From Spiractinospora alimapuensis (GTDB taxonomy: Bacteria > Actinomycetota > Actinomycetes > Streptosporangiales > Streptosporangiaceae), in contig NZ_CP072467.1 of the NCBI RefSeq assembly GCF_018437505.1, forward strand, positions 4,860,010 through 4,924,009: 64,000 bases of DNA, in the 5' to 3' direction. The position numbers and the translations under genes are program-made. This document shows, one piece after another, positions 8,247 to 17,816 of the stretch. How positions within the stretch are numbered: position 1 is the stretch's first letter; every line of letters starts with the position of its first letter. Under the pieces are notes generated by a model. The model searched no databases. It was given only the letters and a program-made list of their open reading frames with translations, and was not told where the DNA came from.

Positions 8247-9695
8247 CTACTGCGGCGGCGCCCCCGCCTGCGCTTTGTTCAGCCAGTACGCGCTTTCCTG
8301 CGTCTCACCGCGAGCCTCCAGCAGGCGCCCCAGGTTCTGCATGCCGCGCCGGTGGCCCTTCTCCGCGGCCGAGCGGTACCAGTACTCCGCCTCCTGGGCG
8401 TTGCCCCGCTTGGACAACAGGTGGCCGAGGTTGTTCATCGCTCCCGGATGTCCGGCCTCACCCGCGCGGCGGTACCACGGCTCGGCCTCCTCCAACCGGC
8501 CCTCGCCGTGCAGCAGCACACCCAGGTTGTGGCGGGCGTCAGTGTGGCCCTGCTCGGCGGCGGAACGCCACCAGTCGCTGGCCTCGCTCGTGTTGCCCCG
8601 CTCGTGCATGATCGCGCCGAGGTTGTACATCGCGTCCACATGGCCCTGCTCCGCGGCCGTGCGGTACTGCGGCTCCGCCTCGGAAACCCGACCCTGCTGG
8701 TGTAGCTGGAATGCCGCGGTGAACATCGCGTCGACACCACTGGGGACCTGCGGCTGGGGGCCGGTGCCCGCGACGGCCGGAGTCGGGGGCTGGCCCGGCA
8801 CGCCGGTGGCGGGAACCGCGGTCTGCGGTCCCGTCCCCCCGACGGGCGGCTGCGAACCGGTGCCCGGCGCGGTCGGCTGCGGACCCGTCCCACCGACCAT
8901 CGGCTGGGGGCCCGTCCCGCCACTCGCGGCGTATGGTCCGACACCACCCGGCTCGCCGAGGATCGGCTGCGGCGCGGTGCCACTGACAGGTGGTTGCGGC
9001 CCAGTGCCTCCGAACGGCGGCTGTGTCCCCGTCCCACCCATCGGTGGCTGCGGAGCACCGCCCCCCGGCGGCGGCATCCCCGGGCCGGCCGGCGGCGGCT
9101 GCTGCCCGGGCGGAGGATAGGCGGGCCCAGGCGCCCCGTACGGAGCCGGGCCGCCCTGTTCCGGTCCCCCGGGGACGGGTGGGACGCCGAACTCACCCGA
9201 GGCGGGAGGCCCGGTCGGGGGAGGCGGCGGGAAGCCGTCGGCCGACACTCCGTTCGGCGGGTAGGCGGCCTGCGGTCCCGTCCCCTGCGGGGCCATTGGA
9301 GCCTGTGGGCCGGTTCCCGGAGCGTTGGGAGGGGGAGTTCCCATGGGTGCGTAGGCGGGGTTGGGCCCGCTGGGCTGGCCTGGGTAGGGCTGCTGCGGCC
9401 CAGTGCCTGGCACGGGGTATCCCGGAGGCGCCCCCGGCGCACTCGCCTGGGGGCCCGTCCAACCCTGCGGAGGGTGGGAGTATTGTCCGGTATCACCGGA
9501 GGACGCCCCCTCCGGCACGTCGTCATCGCCGTTGCCGAACCGGGACGTCAGCCACACCACTCCCCACAGAGCGAGGACCGCGACACCCCCGATCCCCACG
9601 GCCCACTCCCAGCCGAACAGGCTCCCGAAGAAAACCGCGAGCGCACCGACTATGAGCGTGCCCCCGCTCGCCAACAAGATCCGGTACACGTTCAT
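8247..9695 (-). CDS. Membrane-tethered Sel1-repeat protein with Pro/Gly/Thr-rich linker
   Basis: A 482-residue protein in three parts. Two closely spaced membrane helices form the N-terminus (MNVYRILLASGGTLIVGALA and WAVGIGGVAVLALWGVVWL). A linker of about 260 residues is built from Pro/Gly/Gln and recurring GTGPQ-like units. The last 150 residues are four or so Sel1-type TPR repeats of the form DAMYNLGAIMHERGNTSEASDWW and GAMNNLGHLLSKRGNAQEAEYWY. Sel1 repeats are protein-interaction scaffolds. The linker probably holds the repeats away from the membrane on the cytoplasmic side (inference). ATG 9695 has GGGAG upstream; an upstream in-frame ATG exists but would bury the signal-like helix. Client proteins are unknown. 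Confidence 0.75.
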   Translation of the reverse strand: MNVYRILLASGGTLIVGALAVFFGSLFGWEWAVGIGGVAVLALWGVVWLTSRFGNGDDDVPEGASSGDTGQYSHPPQGWTGPQASAPGAPPGYPVPGTGPQQPYPGQPSGPNPAYAPMGTPPPNAPGTGPQAPMAPQGTGPQAAYPPNGVSADGFPPPPPTGPPASGEFGVPPVPGGPEQGGPAPYGAPGPAYPPPGQQPPPAGPGMPPPGGGAPQPPMGGTGTQPPFGGTGPQPPVSGTAPQPILGEPGGVGPYAASGGTGPQPMVGGTGPQPTAPGTGSQPPVGGTGPQTAVPATGVPGQPPTPAVAGTGPQPQVPSGVDAMFTAAFQLHQQGRVSEAEPQYRTAAEQGHVDAMYNLGAIMHERGNTSEASDWWRSAAEQGHTDARHNLGVLLHGEGRLEEAEPWYRRAGEAGHPGAMNNLGHLLSKRGNAQEAEYWYRSAAEKGHRRGMQNLGRLLEARGETQESAYWLNKAQAGAPPQ

Positions 9696-9785
9696 GGACC
9701 CATTCTCCCGTGTTGATCCCTGGCGCGTCGAGTGGGAGTCCATGTTGCGCGCGATCGCCTACGGCTGAGGCGATCCAGGCGCGCC

Positions 9786-10469
9786 TCAGTAGCTCGCGGC
9801 GGAATCGTCGCTGGTGACGATGGTGACGCCGGCGCTCGTTCCCAACAGCGACGCCCCCGCTGTGAGCAGTGCGTGAGCCTGTTCACGGGTAGTGATCGCC
9901 CCCGAAGCCTTGACCTGCACATTCCCAGGCGCACGTTCGGCCAGGTAGCCGATACTGGCCGCGTTGGCGGTCTCCACCCCGCCACCGCTGGCGTTCTTCA
10001 GGTACGCCGCGCCGGCCTCCACCGCGAGGTCAACCGCCGTGTCGCGCTGTTCCGGGGTGAGCAGCGGGAGCTCCAGCATCACCTTGATCGGGACCATAGT
10101 GGCCTTCACCACTCCGGCGATGTCGTCCCGGAACTCCTCGTACATCCCGCTGCGCAGCCAACCAACCTGCACTCCGATGTCGATCTGCCGTGCGCCGCGC
10201 CGCACCAGTTCGGCGGCCTCGGCCGCCTTGCCGGCGGACGTCATCACGCCCACGGTCGGGAAGTCCAACGCCGATGCCACGACGACCCCCGTGCCCGCGA
10301 GCTCGGCGGCCGCCGTCTCCACCCACGAGCCGGGGACCATGGCGGCGTTGAACCCGTACTCCACACACTGTGCGCAGTGGTCGAGGATTTCCTGGCGGGT
10401 GGTGCCCGCGGCGATCAGCGTGTGTTGGATACGGCCGGCCAGCTCGTGGTCGATGGGGTCGTGCGTCAC
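9786..10469 (-). CDS. deoC: Deoxyribose-phosphate aldolase
   Basis: A 227-residue class I aldolase that cleaves 2-deoxyribose 5-phosphate to glyceraldehyde 3-phosphate and acetaldehyde in deoxynucleoside catabolism. The Schiff-base lysine is in VQVKASGAIT, and the second family lysine region is GAAYLKNASGGGV. TIM-barrel strands such as IDIGVQVGWLRSG and IKVMLELPLL are visible. The GTG start overlaps the stop of the upstream PfkB kinase gene in a GTGA junction, so the two are translationally coupled. Together they would process ribose or deoxyribose units. Confidence 0.9.
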   Translation of the reverse strand: MTHDPIDHELAGRIQHTLIAAGTTRQEILDHCAQCVEYGFNAAMVPGSWVETAAAELAGTGVVVASALDFPTVGVMTSAGKAAEAAELVRRGARQIDIGVQVGWLRSGMYEEFRDDIAGVVKATMVPIKVMLELPLLTPEQRDTAVDLAVEAGAAYLKNASGGGVETANAASIGYLAERAPGNVQVKASGAITTREQAHALLTAGASLLGTSAGVTIVTSDDSAASY

Positions 10470-11383
10470 GCCACGTCTCCGTTCAACAGGGCCTCGATCT
10501 CGTGCTTTCGGGGCAGTGAGGGGATCACCTCGTGGACCCCGACGGACCAGGCTCCGGCCGCGCACCCGTTGCGCGCGGCGGCGTGCATGGGCTCCCCCGA
10601 CGCCAGGGACGTCGCGAGGGCCGCGGTGAAGGCGTCGCCAGCGCCGGTGGTGTCCACGACACGACGGGGTGGCACCGGCGGTGAGGGGTACAGCGAGTCC
10701 CCGTCGTCCACGATCGCCCCAGCGCTGCCGAGCGTGAGCGCGATGGCGCACCCCGCCTGGGACCGCAGCCGGGTGAGGATCCGCTCCGGTGGCAGGGTGT
10801 CGGAGCAGCCACCGATCAGTGTGCGCGCCTCGCCGTGGTTGGGCGTCACCACGTCCACCCAGCGCCATGCCTCGCTGGGAACGGACCGGGCCGGCGCGGG
10901 GTTGAGCACGGTGGTCGTGCCGGCGTCGCAGGCGATCCGCAGCGCGGCGATCGCCGTCGGCAGTGGGATCTCCAGGGAGACCACGACGACGTCCGCGTCG
11001 GCGAGTACGTCGGCGAAGTCCCGAACGTGCTCGGGGGTGAGCTGTTCCAGGGCACCCGGCGCGAGCGCGATGCGGTTCTCGCCGGCGCCGTCCACCATGA
11101 TGAAGCCGATCATCGTGGGTTCGCTGAGAGTGACGACGTGGTCGTGCCCGACGCCCTCCTCCTCCCACAGCGCCCGCGCCTGCTCACCGTGCGCGTCGGG
11201 GCCCACCGCGGTCAGGAGCTGCACTTCCGCGCCCAACCGGGCGGCCCCGATGGCGTGGTTCGACCCCTTGCCACCGGGGCCCTGGCTGAACGAACCCCCG
11301 CTGACGGTCTCTCCGACCCTCGGAAGACGAGGGACGTTCATCGTCATCCCGACTCCGTAACTGCCGACAACCGCGACTCTCAC
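10466..11383 (-). CDS. PfkB-family carbohydrate kinase, ribokinase-like
   Basis: A 305-residue sugar kinase. The N-terminus VAVVGSYGVGMTMNVPRLPRVGETV leads to the substrate signature GGSFSQGPGGKGSNHAIGAARLGA (the PfkB GGKGxNxA motif). The C-terminal signature is VDTTGAGDAFTAALATSLA with catalytic Asp in GAGD. The pattern is closest to ribokinase, which phosphorylates D-ribose. The downstream overlapping deoC supports a pentose role, although deoxyribose or another sugar is possible. GTG 11383 is preferred because it opens directly on the first Rossmann strand; a start five codons upstream is possible. Confidence 0.85.
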   Translation of the reverse strand: MRVAVVGSYGVGMTMNVPRLPRVGETVSGGSFSQGPGGKGSNHAIGAARLGAEVQLLTAVGPDAHGEQARALWEEEGVGHDHVVTLSEPTMIGFIMVDGAGENRIALAPGALEQLTPEHVRDFADVLADADVVVVSLEIPLPTAIAALRIACDAGTTTVLNPAPARSVPSEAWRWVDVVTPNHGEARTLIGGCSDTLPPERILTRLRSQAGCAIALTLGSAGAIVDDGDSLYPSPPVPPRRVVDTTGAGDAFTAALATSLASGEPMHAAARNGCAAGAWSVGVHEVIPSLPRKHEIEALLNGDVA

Positions 11384-11398
11384 CGCGCAGCCCTCCAA

Positions 11399-11778
11399 GA
11401 AGTCAGCATGGACATACCGGGCAACCTAACACCTCCCAGGAGTAGTGTTCGGCGAAGCCGGAGATTTAGCTCCCGTAAATGCCCAATGGCACCAAATAGG
11501 CCAGGCCGGATTTCGCTGTCCGCGAATAAGTTGTCACGGTCGTCCGATTGGTCGATGCCTAAAGGCGTTTATGCGCAAAGCGCACACCTGTGGATGGCGG
11601 CATGATGTCGGAATACCGCAGATCGGTTTATCGGCTTTGGAGCCCCGCACACGGGCGGATTCGGCATAATCCCGGACGTATCGGCTGCGTCGGGTGAGGC
11701 GATGCGAGACCGCGCACCCGTGTCCCGTGGGATCGCGGAACCGGCACGCCCACTCCGACCGCGCCGACGGCTCCCTGG
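11399..11778. other. Intergenic region, no gene seen
   Basis: About 380 bases between the PfkB start and the fkbM stop. The stretch is less GC-rich than its surroundings around 11430-11560. No coding frame, hairpin or RNA gene could be supported. Confidence 0.4.
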
Positions 11779-12771
11779 TTACGCGGAGTGGTCGGGAACG
11801 GCGGAGGCGCGGAAGAGGACACAGTCGAACTCGAGGATCCGGCCGGTCTCGATTTCCCTGGTCACGGGGAACATGCCGGTGATCTCGAAACCCGCGGCCT
11901 CGAAGGTCGACACCGCCTCGTGCATACGCGGCATGTCGGCGTAGATCTGCAGGAGGGCGACCTCGGACTGCATCCCGACGAATTCCTTGATCCTTTCGCC
12001 CGCTCCCTCGAACACGTGCAGGTCATAGCCTTGCGTGTCCATCTTGAGGTAGGGCCGTGGATTCTCGATCCCCTCGGTGACCTCGTCCAGCATTCCGTCC
12101 AGGCGCCGGACCGGGACGTCCTCCATCGAGATCTCCCGGAACCGCTTGTACCGGTTAGAGCCGTACTCGCTCGGACCGAGCAAGGAGCTCATGGAGCCGT
12201 GGACCACGTGCATGGGTGTGGTCTCCTCGGTGTCGCCCAGCGCGCACTGGTAGACCCACCAGTTCGGGTCCTTCTTGGCCCGCTTGCGCAGCTTCTCCAC
12301 GTTGTGCGGGACGGGTTCGAACGACACGATGCGACCCGTGTAGCCGGTCGCGCGCAGCCGGCGGGCGAACTGTCCGACGTGCGCCCCCACGTCGACGACG
12401 CAGTTGACCTCGTAGAAGTCCAACATGGCGCCGATGTGCTCGCTGCCGAAGTAGTCGGCGGCCGTCTTCTGCACGCGGTGTGTCCGTTCGCGGGCGGCGA
12501 CGGGGTCGACGAGGAGGTGCGCGCCGGGGGAGAGCTCGACCGCCTTGCATCGGCCGCCCTTGACACCTTCCGCCGCGATGGCGGCGGCGTGCGCGGGCGA
12601 GCGCGCGGACACGCGTGAGGTTCCGCGCCGGATCACCCACAGCCCGTCGGCGACCGACGAGGCGCGGTCCTTGTCATGCCGACTGATCATGGCGGACCCG
12701 CTGCCGAGCGGGGTCACGTTCAGGCCGAGGGCGGGAAGCAGACGCAACAGATTCTTACGGAAAGTAGTCAT
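11779..12771 (-). CDS. FkbM family methyltransferase
   Basis: A 330-residue SAM-dependent O-methyltransferase. The SAM motif is NCVVDVGAHVGQFARRLR, followed by GRIVSFEPVPHNVEKLRK (acidic loop, Glu in SFEP) and the FkbM signature YLKMDTQGYDLHVFEGA near residue 240. Family members methylate hydroxyl groups of polyketides, glycans or lipids. The first 100 residues are not part of the fold and include SRHDKDRASSVADGLW; their role is unknown. There is no biosynthetic cluster around it, so the acceptor cannot be proposed. It is divergent from the catabolic cluster. Confidence 0.8.
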   Translation of the reverse strand: MTTFRKNLLRLLPALGLNVTPLGSGSAMISRHDKDRASSVADGLWVIRRGTSRVSARSPAHAAAIAAEGVKGGRCKAVELSPGAHLLVDPVAARERTHRVQKTAADYFGSEHIGAMLDFYEVNCVVDVGAHVGQFARRLRATGYTGRIVSFEPVPHNVEKLRKRAKKDPNWWVYQCALGDTEETTPMHVVHGSMSSLLGPSEYGSNRYKRFREISMEDVPVRRLDGMLDEVTEGIENPRPYLKMDTQGYDLHVFEGAGERIKEFVGMQSEVALLQIYADMPRMHEAVSTFEAAGFEITGMFPVTREIETGRILEFDCVLFRASAVPDHSA

Positions 12772-13042
12772 GCGATCACGATGCCACAGACGCCGAGGAA
12801 TCGCCGCCGCTTACCAGAAAGGACGGCCCCGACGGGCGACAAAGTCAAGAACACCGACAGCATCGGCCCTTTGTCGCGGTCTTCCCGCCCCGACCCCTGG
12901 TCGCCCACCATCAAGACCTGGAACATTCCACTGTGCGGAACGAGCTTCCGCGCCCAGCGATTGAACGGCGAAACATTCCGGCAATACGCTGCGAGGACGA
13001 TCACACAGGAACGTGAACTGCGGCGCGATTTTGGAGGAATTG

Positions 13043-14530
13043 GTGACGGTCGGAGTCGTTGGTGCAGGGGCCATGGGTTCGGGAATCGCTCGCCTGGCCG
13101 CTGGTTCCGGACGGGACGTCGTCCTCTACGACGCGCGGGACGGAGCCGCCCAGCAGGCGGTGGCGAAGATCGGCGCGAGCCTGGCCCGTCAGGTCGAGAA
13201 GAACAAGACGACCCAGGACGCGGCCGACGCGCTTCTCGCCCGGATCACCGTCGCGCCCTCACTTGAGTCCTTCGCCCCGTGCGACCTGGTGATCGAGGCC
13301 GTCATCGAGGACCCCGCCGTCAAGCAGACGGTGTTCGGTGAGCTCGAGGGAATCGTCGGCGCGGACTGCGTGCTGGCCACCAACACCTCCTCACTGTCCA
13401 TCGGCTCCGTGTTCCGCACCCTCGCGACGGCCGAACGCTCCATCGGACTGCACTTCTTCAACCCCGCGCACGTCATGAAGCTGGTGGAGATCATCCCCGG
13501 CCCGCGCACCAACGACGCCACCCGCGAACGCGCCCGCGCCTTCGTGGAGGGCCTCAACCGCACCGGCATCGAGGTCACCGACACCCCCGGCTTCCTCGTC
13601 AACCTCGCCGGCCGGGCCTACACCACCGAGGCCCTGCTGATCGCCCAGGAAGGCACGGCCACGGTCGACCAGATCGACCGCGTCATGACCCAGCTCGGCT
13701 TCCCGCTGGGCCCGTTCCAGCTCATGGACCTCACCGGCGTCGACGTCAACTACCCGGTGACCCAGAACATCTTCGAGCACAACTTCGGCGACCCCATGCT
13801 GCGCTCCAGTTGGGTGCACCGCTACATGTACGAGACCGGGCAGCTCGGCCAGAAGACCGGCCGCGGTTTCCACACCTACGACAACGGCAAGGCCGTCCCC
13901 CCAGAGCACGCCCCCGAACCGGTCGGCACCGCGCCCGCGCGGGTCATCCTCGCCCCGGGTGAGAGCGACGGGGTCGCGGAGTTCTGCGCGGCGTTCGACA
14001 TCGCCCACACCACGACCGACGACGGAACCTCCCCCATCCTCGTCGCCCCGTTCGGCGAGGACTGCACCGAGGTCGCCACGCGACTCGGTGCCGACCCCAC
14101 GCGCGTCCTCGCCGTCGACCTCGCCTTCGACTGGCGCGCCCGCGTCACGCTCATGGCACCTCCCGGAGCCGACGCCGACACGGTGTACGGCCTCGCGACC
14201 CAGATCCGCGCCACCACGCCCGTGGAGGTGATCCGCGACGGTGCCGGTTTCGTCGCCCAGCGGATCATCGCCGCGGTCGTGAACCTGGGCTGTGAGATCG
14301 CTCAGCGCGGCATCGCCACCCCCACCGACATCGATCTGGGAGTGGAGCTGGGGTTGCGCTACCCCGCGGGGCCGCTCGCCCTCGCCGAGAAGTACGGGCC
14401 CACCACCATCGACCGAATTCTGGACGCCCTGCACCGCGTCCTCCGTGACGACCGGTACCGCACCAGTCAGTGGCTGCGCCGCCGAGCACGGAGCGGACAG
14501 AGCATCCACCAGCCCGACTTCCAGCGCTGA
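13043..14530 (+). CDS. 3-Hydroxyacyl-CoA dehydrogenase, long two-part form
   Basis: A 495-residue NAD-dependent enzyme oxidising 3-hydroxyacyl-CoA to 3-oxoacyl-CoA. The dinucleotide motif GAGAMGSG is at residues 7-14. IGLHFFNPAHVMKLVEI contains the catalytic His, and TPGFLVNLAGRAYTTEALLI begins the first C-terminal helical domain. A second copy follows from about residue 405 (GAGFVAQRIIAAVVNLGCEI), so the length and layout match PaaH/PaaC-type enzymes of phenylacetate-like degradation rather than the short 290-residue form. GTG 13043 lies 5 nt after GGAGG. It begins a run of same-strand genes for CoA-ester catabolism. Confidence 0.88.
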   Translation: MTVGVVGAGAMGSGIARLAAGSGRDVVLYDARDGAAQQAVAKIGASLARQVEKNKTTQDAADALLARITVAPSLESFAPCDLVIEAVIEDPAVKQTVFGELEGIVGADCVLATNTSSLSIGSVFRTLATAERSIGLHFFNPAHVMKLVEIIPGPRTNDATRERARAFVEGLNRTGIEVTDTPGFLVNLAGRAYTTEALLIAQEGTATVDQIDRVMTQLGFPLGPFQLMDLTGVDVNYPVTQNIFEHNFGDPMLRSSWVHRYMYETGQLGQKTGRGFHTYDNGKAVPPEHAPEPVGTAPARVILAPGESDGVAEFCAAFDIAHTTTDDGTSPILVAPFGEDCTEVATRLGADPTRVLAVDLAFDWRARVTLMAPPGADADTVYGLATQIRATTPVEVIRDGAGFVAQRIIAAVVNLGCEIAQRGIATPTDIDLGVELGLRYPAGPLALAEKYGPTTIDRILDALHRVLRDDRYRTSQWLRRRARSGQSIHQPDFQR

Positions 14531-14551
14531 GCCACGCAAAGGAGCCGCCAC

Positions 14552-15370
14552 ATGAGCCGATACGACAAGTACGAACACCTCCTCATCGAGTTCGTCGAGG
14601 ACCGCATCCTCCAGGTGACGATGCACAGCCCCGGCCGACTGAACGCCGCGCACGCCGGAATGCACCGGGAACTCGCCAACATCTGGATGGACGTCGACGA
14701 GGACCCCGACGTGGACGTCGCGATCCTCACCGGATCCAACGGAGTCTTCTCCGCCGGCGGTGACCTCGACCTGGTGAAGGAGATGTCCGAGGACTTCCAC
14801 GTGCTCACCCGCGTGTGGAAGGAAGCTCGGGACCTCGTCTACAACGTCATCAACTGCTCCAAACCGGTCGTCTCGGCGATGGAGGGTCCCGCCGTGGGCG
14901 CGGGCCTCGCTGCCGGCCTCCTGGCCGACGTGTCCATCGCCGCCAAGGACGCCAAGATCATCGACGGGCACACCCGACTGGGCGTCGCCGCGGGAGACCA
15001 CGCCGCCATCGTGTGGCCGCTGCTGTGCGGTATGGCGAAGGCCAAGTACCACCTGCTGCTGTGCGAGAAGGTCACCGGTGAGGAGGCGGAACGCATGGGG
15101 CTGGTGAGCCTCACCGTCGACGCCGACGAGGTCCAGGACAAGGCACGCTCCGTCGCCCGCAAACTGCGTGACGGCTCGCCCACCGCGATCCGTTGGACCA
15201 AGTACGCCCTGAACAACTGGCTGCGCATGGCCGGGCCGACCTTCGACACCTCGTTGGCGTTGGAGTTCCTCGGCTTCACCGGCCCCGACATCCACGAAGG
15301 ACGTCAGGCCGTCGTCGAGAAGCGCCGCCCCCAGTTCCGTCAGGACGACCAGAAGCCGGAGCAGGCATGA
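14552..15370 (+). CDS. Enoyl-CoA hydratase/isomerase family protein (atypical active site)
   Basis: A 272-residue crotonase-fold protein. The oxyanion-hole strands are present ([10 protein letters not shown] and [23 protein letters not shown]). Where mitochondrial enoyl-CoA hydratase has its two catalytic glutamates, this protein appears to have His (in DGHTRLG) and Tyr (in [10 protein letters not shown]), with an Asp-His pair in AAGDHAAI. A hydratase reaction is therefore uncertain; other crotonase chemistries such as isomerisation, ring cleavage or hydrolysis are possible. The gene sits 21 bp after the dehydrogenase and its stop overlaps the next gene's ATG in ATGA, so the three are probably co-translated. 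Confidence 0.82.
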   Translation: MSRYDKYEHLLIEFVEDRILQVTMHSPGRLNAAHAGMHRELANIWMDVDEDPDVDVAILTGSNGVFSAGGDLDLVKEMSEDFHVLTRVWKEARDLVYNVINCSKPVVSAMEGPAVGAGLAAGLLADVSIAAKDAKIIDGHTRLGVAAGDHAAIVWPLLCGMAKAKYHLLLCEKVTGEEAERMGLVSLTVDADEVQDKARSVARKLRDGSPTAIRWTKYALNNWLRMAGPTFDTSLALEFLGFTGPDIHEGRQAVVEKRRPQFRQDDQKPEQA

Positions 15371-16161
15371 CCGCGACCGACACCGACACCGAGGCGCAGG
15401 TTCTCGTCGAGCACACGGGAGACGGGACGGCGATCGTCCGGATCAACCGTCCCGAAGCTCGCAATGCCCTGAGCATGTCCCTGCGTCACGAACTCGCCGA
15501 CGCCTTCCACGCGCTGGCCGGCGACGACACGGTGAAGGCAGTGGTTCTCACCGGATCCGACCGCGACTTCGCGGCCGGGGCCGACATCCGCAGCATGATG
15601 GGTGTCGGAGCCGTCGAGATGTACCAGCGGCACACCGAACGTCTGTGGGCCGCGATCGGAGACTTCCCCCGCCCAGTGATCGCCGCGATCCGTGGCAACG
15701 CCCTGGGTGGAGGACTGGAACTCGCGATGAACGCCGACATCATCATCGCGGGGGAATCGGCGAACCTCGGACAACCCGAGGTTCGGTTGGGCATCATGCC
15801 CGGCGCCGGCGGAACACAGCGCCTTATCCGCGCCGTCGGCAAGTTTCAGGCAATGCGCCTCTGTCTCACCGGTGAGACCATCACCGCGGCCGAGGCACTC
15901 ACCTGGGGACTGGTCTCATCCGTGGTCCCCGACGACGAAGTACTGACCGAGGCCACGCGGATGGCGAAGAAGATCGCCCACCTGCCCACGGTCGCGGTCG
16001 AACACATCAAGGAAGCCCTGCTGCTCGGTGAGGACGCTCCCCTCAGCACGGCGCTCGCCCTGGAACGGAAGTCCCTCCAGGTGTTGTTCTCCTCGGAGGA
16101 CAAGGAAGAGGGAATGGCGGCATTTGTGGAACGCCGTCGCCCCGAATTCCACGGTCGATAG
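15367..16161 (+). CDS. Enoyl-CoA hydratase, PaaF-like
   Basis: A 264-residue crotonase. It shows [10 protein letters not shown] and [23 protein letters not shown] for CoA binding and the oxyanion hole, and [24 protein letters not shown], which keeps the first catalytic Glu (QPEV). The position of the second Glu of rat hydratase is Arg here (QAMRLCLTG), a change also compatible with other acyl-CoA substrates. The start overlaps the preceding stop by 4 nt. Within the cluster it would hydrate the enoyl-CoA that the 3-hydroxyacyl-CoA dehydrogenase then oxidises (inference). Confidence 0.88.
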   Translation: MTATDTDTEAQVLVEHTGDGTAIVRINRPEARNALSMSLRHELADAFHALAGDDTVKAVVLTGSDRDFAAGADIRSMMGVGAVEMYQRHTERLWAAIGDFPRPVIAAIRGNALGGGLELAMNADIIIAGESANLGQPEVRLGIMPGAGGTQRLIRAVGKFQAMRLCLTGETITAAEALTWGLVSSVVPDDEVLTEATRMAKKIAHLPTVAVEHIKEALLLGEDAPLSTALALERKSLQVLFSSEDKEEGMAAFVERRRPEFHGR

Positions 16162-16275
16162 CGGCGGGCTCGCGCCATCGGCGCGGGCACCAAGGCAATC
16201 TCCGTTCCTTCACCATTCGGAGCCACGTCAACCAGCGACGACAGTTCAGCCGGTCGGCTCCTGACTATTTCGTCC

Positions 16276-16297
16276 TCTCGCGGTAATTCCCGCGAGA
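16276..16297. terminator. 8-bp hairpin between crotonase and transporter genes
   Basis: TCTCGCGG and CCGCGAGA pair across the loop TAATTC, in the 192-bp gap before the AtoE-like gene. It could end the upstream transcript or be a regulator site; no T-tract follows. Confidence 0.4.
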
Positions 16298-16353
16298 CGG
16301 AGAGCCCGTCGTGCCTTCTTGGCCGAGCTGGGCGTGGTTACACAGGAGATGTC

Positions 16354-17736
16354 ATGCCTAAAGTGAATTCGAAGAAGAGAGCTTCGGTCTCCGAGTCGGT
16401 GGCGAACTGGTATAGCCGCTATTTCCCCGACTCCCTGATTTTCGCGCTGGTGCTCACCATCGCGTCCATGGTCCTCGCCCTGATCTTCACCGACTCCGGG
16501 CCCGGCCAGGTGATGGACTCGTGGTTCAACGGCTTCCCGACCATGTTCGAGTTCGCCTTCCAGCTCACGTTCACCTACGCGGCGGCGTTGGTGCTGGTCG
16601 ACACCTCATTCGTGCAGCGGGGAGTGCGTCGAGTGGCGCTCCTGGTCAGAACCCCGATGGCCGCCTACCTGATCACAGGCGTCGTCGGAGCACTGACCTC
16701 CTTCGTGGGCTGGTATCTCGGCCCGATCGTGACCGCGATCTTCGCGCGCGCCGTCGCCAAGGAGATGAAGGGCGTCGACTACCGCCTCATCTCGGCGATC
16801 GCCTACTCGTCCTTCGTGGTGTCACTGACCGGGATCTCCGGCACCATCCCGCTGTTCGTGGCCACCGAGGGCGAACTCACCGACATGATCGGCGGGATCA
16901 TCTCGCTGGACCAGACCACCTTCTCGGTGATGAACCTGGTCTCATGCGGCCTCATCATCCTCGTCACCGCGCTCGTGTTCTTCTTCGTGGCCCGCAACAA
17001 GCGCGAGGTCGTGTCCTACGCGGACCTCGCCCTGCCCGACGCCTCCGACGCCGAGAAGACCGCGACGGCGGAGGAGGAGAACACCGGCCCGCGTACCTTC
17101 GCGGAGAAGGTCAACGGGTTCCGTCCGATCATCCTGGCCGTGGGACTGCTGGGCCTTGGCTACCTGATCTACCTGTTCGTCACCCAGGGTCTGGCCGCGC
17201 TCAACCTGAACACCGTCGCCTTCATCGCGCTCATCTTGGGGTTGCTGGTGCAGAAGGACGCGGTGTCCTTCGCTCGCTCCTTCGCCAAGAACCTGACGGT
17301 GACCGGCTCCATCGTGCTGCAGTTCCCGCTCTACGGAGGGATCGCGGTGCTGTTCGTGGAGACCGGGCTCGCCGCGGTGTTCACCGACGCGCTGGTGTCC
17401 ATCGCCAACGAGTACACCTTCCTGCCCATCACGTTCATCGCGACCGGGCTGCTCAACCTGTTCATGCCCTCGGCCGGATCCCAGTTCGTCGTCACCGCGC
17501 CCTTCATCCTGCCCGCGGGCGCGGAGCTCAACGTCGACACGGTGAAGACCATCATGGCGATCACCTACGGCGACATCTGGACCAACCTGATCCAGCCGTT
17601 TTGGGCGCTGCTCTACTATCCGATCCTCGCCGCCGGCACCCGACTCCGGGTCCGTGACTTCATGGGCTACTGCCTGCCCATCCTGATCGTGGTCGGGATC
17701 ATCTGGATGGCGGCGCTCATGTTCCTGCCCATCTGA
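16354..17736 (+). CDS. Short-chain fatty acid transporter, AtoE family
   Basis: A 460-residue polytopic membrane protein with about ten to twelve hydrophobic helices. The opening RASVSESVANWYSRYFPDSL and the segments FNGFPTMFEFAFQLTFTYA and LNLFMPSAGSQFVVTAPFI are hallmarks of the AtoE/TIGR00366 family, which takes up short-chain fatty acids in E. coli. ACACAGGAG precedes the ATG. It lies between the beta-oxidation enzymes and a CoA ligase, so it probably imports the acid that the ligase activates. The actual substrate may not be a simple fatty acid. Confidence 0.85.
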   Translation: MPKVNSKKRASVSESVANWYSRYFPDSLIFALVLTIASMVLALIFTDSGPGQVMDSWFNGFPTMFEFAFQLTFTYAAALVLVDTSFVQRGVRRVALLVRTPMAAYLITGVVGALTSFVGWYLGPIVTAIFARAVAKEMKGVDYRLISAIAYSSFVVSLTGISGTIPLFVATEGELTDMIGGIISLDQTTFSVMNLVSCGLIILVTALVFFFVARNKREVVSYADLALPDASDAEKTATAEEENTGPRTFAEKVNGFRPIILAVGLLGLGYLIYLFVTQGLAALNLNTVAFIALILGLLVQKDAVSFARSFAKNLTVTGSIVLQFPLYGGIAVLFVETGLAAVFTDALVSIANEYTFLPITFIATGLLNLFMPSAGSQFVVTAPFILPAGAELNVDTVKTIMAITYGDIWTNLIQPFWALLYYPILAAGTRLRVRDFMGYCLPILIVVGIIWMAALMFLPI

Positions 17737-17741
17737 CGGCC

Positions 17742-17774
17742 CACGGTCGGCCTCCTCCTTGGAGGCCGACCGTG
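17742..17774. terminator. 14-bp perfect hairpin after the transporter gene
   Basis: CACGGTCGGCCTCC pairs with GGAGGCCGACCGTG over a 5-nt loop, immediately after the transporter stop. It probably separates transcription of the transporter from the PaaK-like ligase, so the cluster is likely more than one transcript. Confidence 0.7.
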
Positions 17775-17816
17775 AGCTGCCATAACCTGCATTGACCCGC
17801 GCGCTGAGGAGCCGAG

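Noticed and set aside
9732-11360. Long plus-strand open frame opposite deoC and the PfkB kinase
   Set aside because: It is a high-GC shadow; the minus-strand genes have clear family motifs and coupled starts.
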